Source of the DNA: Streptomyces iakyrus
GTDB lineage: Bacteria; Actinomycetota; Actinomycetes; Streptomycetales; Streptomycetaceae
DNA length: 64,000 nucleotides
Direction: 5' to 3'
Assembly: GCF_000717055.1 (NCBI RefSeq)
Contig: NZ_JNXI01000037.1
Span: 70,500 to 134,499 of the forward strand
The notes beneath the pieces were generated by a model. It worked only from the letters and a program-made list of their open reading frames with translations, searched no databases and was not told the DNA's origin. Made by a program: the position numbers and the translations under genes. Below are positions 61,365-64,000 of this stretch, in pieces; the first letter of the stretch is position 1; each line of letters opens with the position of its first letter.

Positions 61365-62855
61365 TCAGCCGGCCGACACCTCGCTGCGCTCCTCACCCTG
61401 AGCCTGCGGGGCATCGGCGGCCGGCCGGCCCCCACGCAGTCCCTTCTTCACGAAGGCGATGACGAGCACCACCGCGGCGACGAGCAGCGACAGCAGGATG
61501 GTCTGGCGCCCGTCGTGCTCGGTGTCGGTGAGCATGTAGCCGAGGATGAACACGATCAGCGCGGCGGTCGCCCAGGTCAGGTACGGGTACAGCCACATCT
61601 TCACGACGAGCTTCTCGGGCGCCTCGGCCTTGATGATCTTCCGCATGCGCAGCTGGGAGAAGCAGATCACCAGCCACACGAACAGGGCGACAGCGCCACT
61701 GGAGTTCACCAGGAACAGGAAGACGGAGTCCGGGAACTTGTAGTTGAAGAACACCGCGACGAAGCCGAAGGCGACGGAGGCGAGGATCGCCGTGCGCGGC
61801 ACGCCGTTGGAGGTCGTGCGGGCGAAGGCCTTCGGCGCGTCGCCGCGCTGGCCGAGGGAGAAGGCCATGCGGGAGGCGGTGTACAGCCCGGAGTTCAGAC
61901 AGGACAGCACCGAGGTCAGCACGATGAAGTTCATGATCTGGCCGGCGTGCGCGATGCCGAGGGAGTCGAGCGCGGCGACGTAGGAGCCGTCCTTGGTGAT
62001 GGACTTGCTGTCCCACGGAAGCAGGCACACGACGACGGCGATCGAGCCGAGGTAGAAGACGGCGACACGCCAGATGATGCTGTTGGTGGCCTTGGTGACG
62101 GCCTGCCGCGGGTTCTCGGACTCGCCGGCGGCCAGGGTGGCGATCTCGCTGCCCATGAAGGAGAAGACGACGAGCAGCACACCGGTGAGGATGGCGCCGG
62201 CCCCGTTGGGCAGGAAGCCGCCGTGCTCGGTGAGGTTGCTCAGGCCGGCCTGCTCACTGTCCACACCGGGCAGCAGCCCGAAGACGGCCAGCCCGCCGAT
62301 GACGATGAACGCGGCGATGGCGACGACCTTGATGCCCGCGAACCAGAACTCGAACTCGCCGTAGGAGCCGACGGAGACCAGGTTGGTGGCGGTCAGCACC
62401 ACCATCACGATCAGGGCCCAGCCCCACTGGGGCACGGCCGGGATCCAGCCCTCCAGGATCACGGCACCGGCAGTCGCTTCGACCGCCAGCACCACGACCC
62501 AGAAGAACCAGTACAGCCAGCCGATGGAGAAACCGGCCCAGGACCCGAGGGCCCGGTCGGCGTGTGCGGAGAAGGAACCCGAGGTCGGGTTGGCGGCCGA
62601 CATCTCACCGAGCATCCGCATCACCAGCACCACGAGCGTGCCGACGAGTGCGTACGACAGCAGGATGCCGGGCCCGGCGGTGGCGATACCGGAGCTGGAC
62701 CCCACGAAGAGTCCGGCGCCGATGACACCGCCGATGGCGATCATCGAAAGATGCCGGTTCTTGAGCCCGGCCTGCAGCCCGGAGCCCTCGACTCCGGGTT
62801 CTCCGGGGCCTCCGGGGTCGTTTCCGGTCTTGTTCAGAGTCGGCTGCGAGGTCAT
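61365..62855 (-). CDS. Amino acid permease (APC superfamily, GabP-like), copy 2
   Basis: A 496-residue, 12-helix permease closely related to the one at 49335-50714 (GLKNRHLSMIAIGGVIGAGLF against GLKQRHLSMIALGGVIGAGLF). It has a Gly/Pro-rich cytoplasmic N-terminus and a longer charged C-terminus. The ATG at 62855 has AAAGGAAA upstream. The 278-bp gap to rpiB is AT-richer than its surroundings around 63010-63055 and holds repeated TGAGGTT motifs. Confidence 0.92.
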   Translation of the reverse strand: MTSQPTLNKTGNDPGGPGEPGVEGSGLQAGLKNRHLSMIAIGGVIGAGLFVGSSSGIATAGPGILLSYALVGTLVVLVMRMLGEMSAANPTSGSFSAHADRALGSWAGFSIGWLYWFFWVVVLAVEATAGAVILEGWIPAVPQWGWALIVMVVLTATNLVSVGSYGEFEFWFAGIKVVAIAAFIVIGGLAVFGLLPGVDSEQAGLSNLTEHGGFLPNGAGAILTGVLLVVFSFMGSEIATLAAGESENPRQAVTKATNSIIWRVAVFYLGSIAVVVCLLPWDSKSITKDGSYVAALDSLGIAHAGQIMNFIVLTSVLSCLNSGLYTASRMAFSLGQRGDAPKAFARTTSNGVPRTAILASVAFGFVAVFFNYKFPDSVFLFLVNSSGAVALFVWLVICFSQLRMRKIIKAEAPEKLVVKMWLYPYLTWATAALIVFILGYMLTDTEHDGRQTILLSLLVAAVVLVIAFVKKGLRGGRPAADAPQAQGEERSEVSAG

Positions 62856-63133
62856 GGAACGGATTTCCTTTGCGCCGGGGAGCTGTACTTCCGTACGAAG
62901 CGCACGAGCCGCACGAAAGGGGTGTTTCGCGGCATGGCGGTGTACGGGGGGCTCGTACGAGCGGTGTACGAGCCGGTCCAGTGAATCGGAGGCGAACGAA
63001 TAGGAGAACCTTTGAATCCAGATTGTTACTTGAGGTTTTCCTGAGGTTCAGTAATGCGGCTCACACTCGCCTCGAGTTTTCAGGAGCGCCACCCCGCGCG
63101 CCTTCCCCGAAACACCCGTGTCACACTCGTCCC

Positions 63134-63619
63134 ATGCGCGTGTACCTCGGCTCGGACCATGCGGGCTACGAACTCAAGAACCACCTCGTCGAGTGGCTGA
63201 AGCAGGCGGGTCACGACCCCGTCGACTGCGGCCCGCACATCTACGACGCCCAGGACGACTACCCGCCCTTCTGCCTCCGCGCAGCGGAGCGCACGGCCGC
63301 GGACCCCGACGCCCTCGGCGTCGTCATCGGCGGCTCGGGCAACGGCGAGCAGATCGCCGCGAACAAGGTCAAGGGCGTCCGTGCGGCCCTCGCCTGGAGC
63401 GAGGAGACGGCGTCCCTGGGCCGCCAGCACAACAACGCGAACGTGGTCGCGGTGGGCGCGCGCATGCACTCGCAGGACGAGGCGACGAAGTTCGTGGAGA
63501 CGTTCCTCGGCACGCCGTTCTCCGGTGACGAACGTCACATCCGCCGGATCGACATGCTGTCGGCCTACGAAACGACCGGCGACCTGCCCCCGATCCCACC
63601 GCACCACCCGCAGCAGTAG
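63134..63619 (+). CDS. rpiB: Ribose-5-phosphate isomerase B family protein
   Basis: A 161-residue RpiB/LacAB-type sugar-phosphate isomerase (pentose phosphate pathway by family). GSDHAGYELK with Asp8-His9, and GGSGNGEQIAANKV where Glu72 stands in place of the catalytic Cys of E. coli RpiB, as in M. tuberculosis RpiB. RQHNNANV and GARMH complete the active site. ATG at 63134 without a visible ribosome binding site; probably leaderless or near-leaderless. Confidence 0.93.
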   Translation: MRVYLGSDHAGYELKNHLVEWLKQAGHDPVDCGPHIYDAQDDYPPFCLRAAERTAADPDALGVVIGGSGNGEQIAANKVKGVRAALAWSEETASLGRQHNNANVVAVGARMHSQDEATKFVETFLGTPFSGDERHIRRIDMLSAYETTGDLPPIPPHHPQQ

Positions 63620-63964
63620 CCGACGGGCTTTTCAAAACCGGGCCGGACAGGAGCCACGCCGCAGGCGGCCGGCCGGAGCTGTCGCCCGGGTGGGGCAGGA
63701 GCCGGGTGCTCACGCAGCGGCGGGACTTCTGCCCGCGGGGCGGGGGCGGCGCACCGTGGCGGGGACGCGAGTACCGCCCTGAGCGGGAGCTACGCCCTCG
63801 GCAGGGCGGGAGCTACGCCCTGGTAGGGCCGCGAGCACTGCCCTGAGCGGGGGAGCTGCGTTCCCTGGCAGGGCCTGAGCCCCTGCTGGGGGGACCCTGC
63901 GGGGGTCCGGGGGCGGAGCCCCCGATAGGGGTGCAGGGGACGAAGTCCCCGCCGGGGCCCGGGG
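63620..63964. other. Non-coding end of contig with repeats
   Basis: No credible gene. Contains degenerate repeats of GCGGGAGCTACGCCCT (about 63783-63830) and the hairpin-forming GGGGGCGGAGCCCCC type sequence common between Streptomyces genes. Confidence 0.6.
63908..63950 (+). terminator. Two adjacent terminator-like hairpins
   Basis: CGGGGGC-GGA-GCCCCCG (63908-63924) and GGGGAC-GAA-GTCCCC (63936-63950). They lie about 290 bases past rpiB, so they may serve that gene or one missing beyond the contig end. Confidence 0.5.
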
Positions 63965-63998
63965 CTGTCTCTTATACACATCTCCGAGCCCACGAGAC
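63965..63998. other. Illumina Nextera adapter (sequencing artefact)
   Basis: Starts CTGTCTCTTATACACATCT, the Nextera transposon end, and continues through CCGAGCCCACGAGAC, the read-2 adapter. It is not genomic. Open frames reaching into it give the known artefact peptides MCIRDS and MYKRQ. Confidence 0.98.
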
Positions 63999-64000
63999 GG

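Noticed and set aside
63710..63993. Short frames starting MYKRQ and MGSEMCIRDS
   Set aside because: Both start inside the Nextera adapter; they are sequencing artefacts.

Overview
The window is a high-GC (about 70% or more) stretch of actinobacterial chromosome, almost certainly Streptomyces. Support for this comes from strong GC codon bias, frequent GTG starts, many ATGA/GTGA gene overlaps, leaderless genes with TAnnnT -10 boxes, and a gene order that I recall from the S. coelicolor SCO2626-SCO2658 core region (csnR/csnE, malQ, pepN, asd, sodF, rpiB-like). Synteny is from memory, not computed. The right edge is not biological: bases 63965-63998 are an Illumina Nextera adapter, so the contig ends there.

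Layout. 1-2750 (minus): CsnR-type ROK repressor, glucosamine-oligosaccharide binding lipoprotein and the first codons of a permease, with a near-perfect operator palindrome. 2827-4835: MscS channel and an HNH endonuclease. 4871-9237 (minus): a five-gene, fully overlapping operon of ECF sigma factor, zinc-finger anti-sigma/membrane fusion, ABC ATPase and two membrane proteins. 9271-14727: secreted GH84 family glycosidase lacking one catalytic carboxylate, a small repeat protein and 4-alpha-glucanotransferase. 15135-23642: MarR/EamA exporter pair with a clear operator, a repeat-rich intergenic region carrying duplicated 3' ends of both flanking genes, PepN, DUF1203, aspartate-semialdehyde dehydrogenase, and an ECF sigma factor with a coding minisatellite plus membrane partner. 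23703-34742: large secreted subtilase, NUDIX, Tat-exported phosphoesterase, a broken serine beta-lactamase-like gene, an AbiEi/DUF559-like protein and a second PepN.

35522-47651 is a divergent carbohydrate (probably polyol) locus: binding protein, two permeases, two distinct MalK-type ATPases, DeoR regulator, 2-hydroxyacid dehydrogenase, FGGY kinase and exported phosphodiesterase on one strand, a second FGGY kinase and a histidine phosphatase on the other, around a 27-bp palindrome. 48457-49245 carries sodF with a textbook Nur box and a 3'UTR that probably yields the sRNA s-SodF.

50835-57352 is the most interesting part. A sulfonate/sulfate-ester uptake and desulfonation operon (SsuA-, SsuC- and SsuB-like proteins, flavin monooxygenase, TauD-like dioxygenase) is preceded by an unannotated 12-codon ORF, MSPLTSCRTLCC, whose start codon coincides with the predicted transcription start and which is followed by a terminator-like hairpin. 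The adjacent ROK regulator gene has its own 28-codon leaderless ORF of the Arg-Arg-x-Val-Asp-Leu ... Cys-Arg type. Together they look like paired cysteine-sensing leader peptides controlling sulfur scavenging. The window closes with BioY, an LPKTG surface protein, a Ser/Thr kinase, an amino acid permease and a ribose-5-phosphate isomerase B-like gene.
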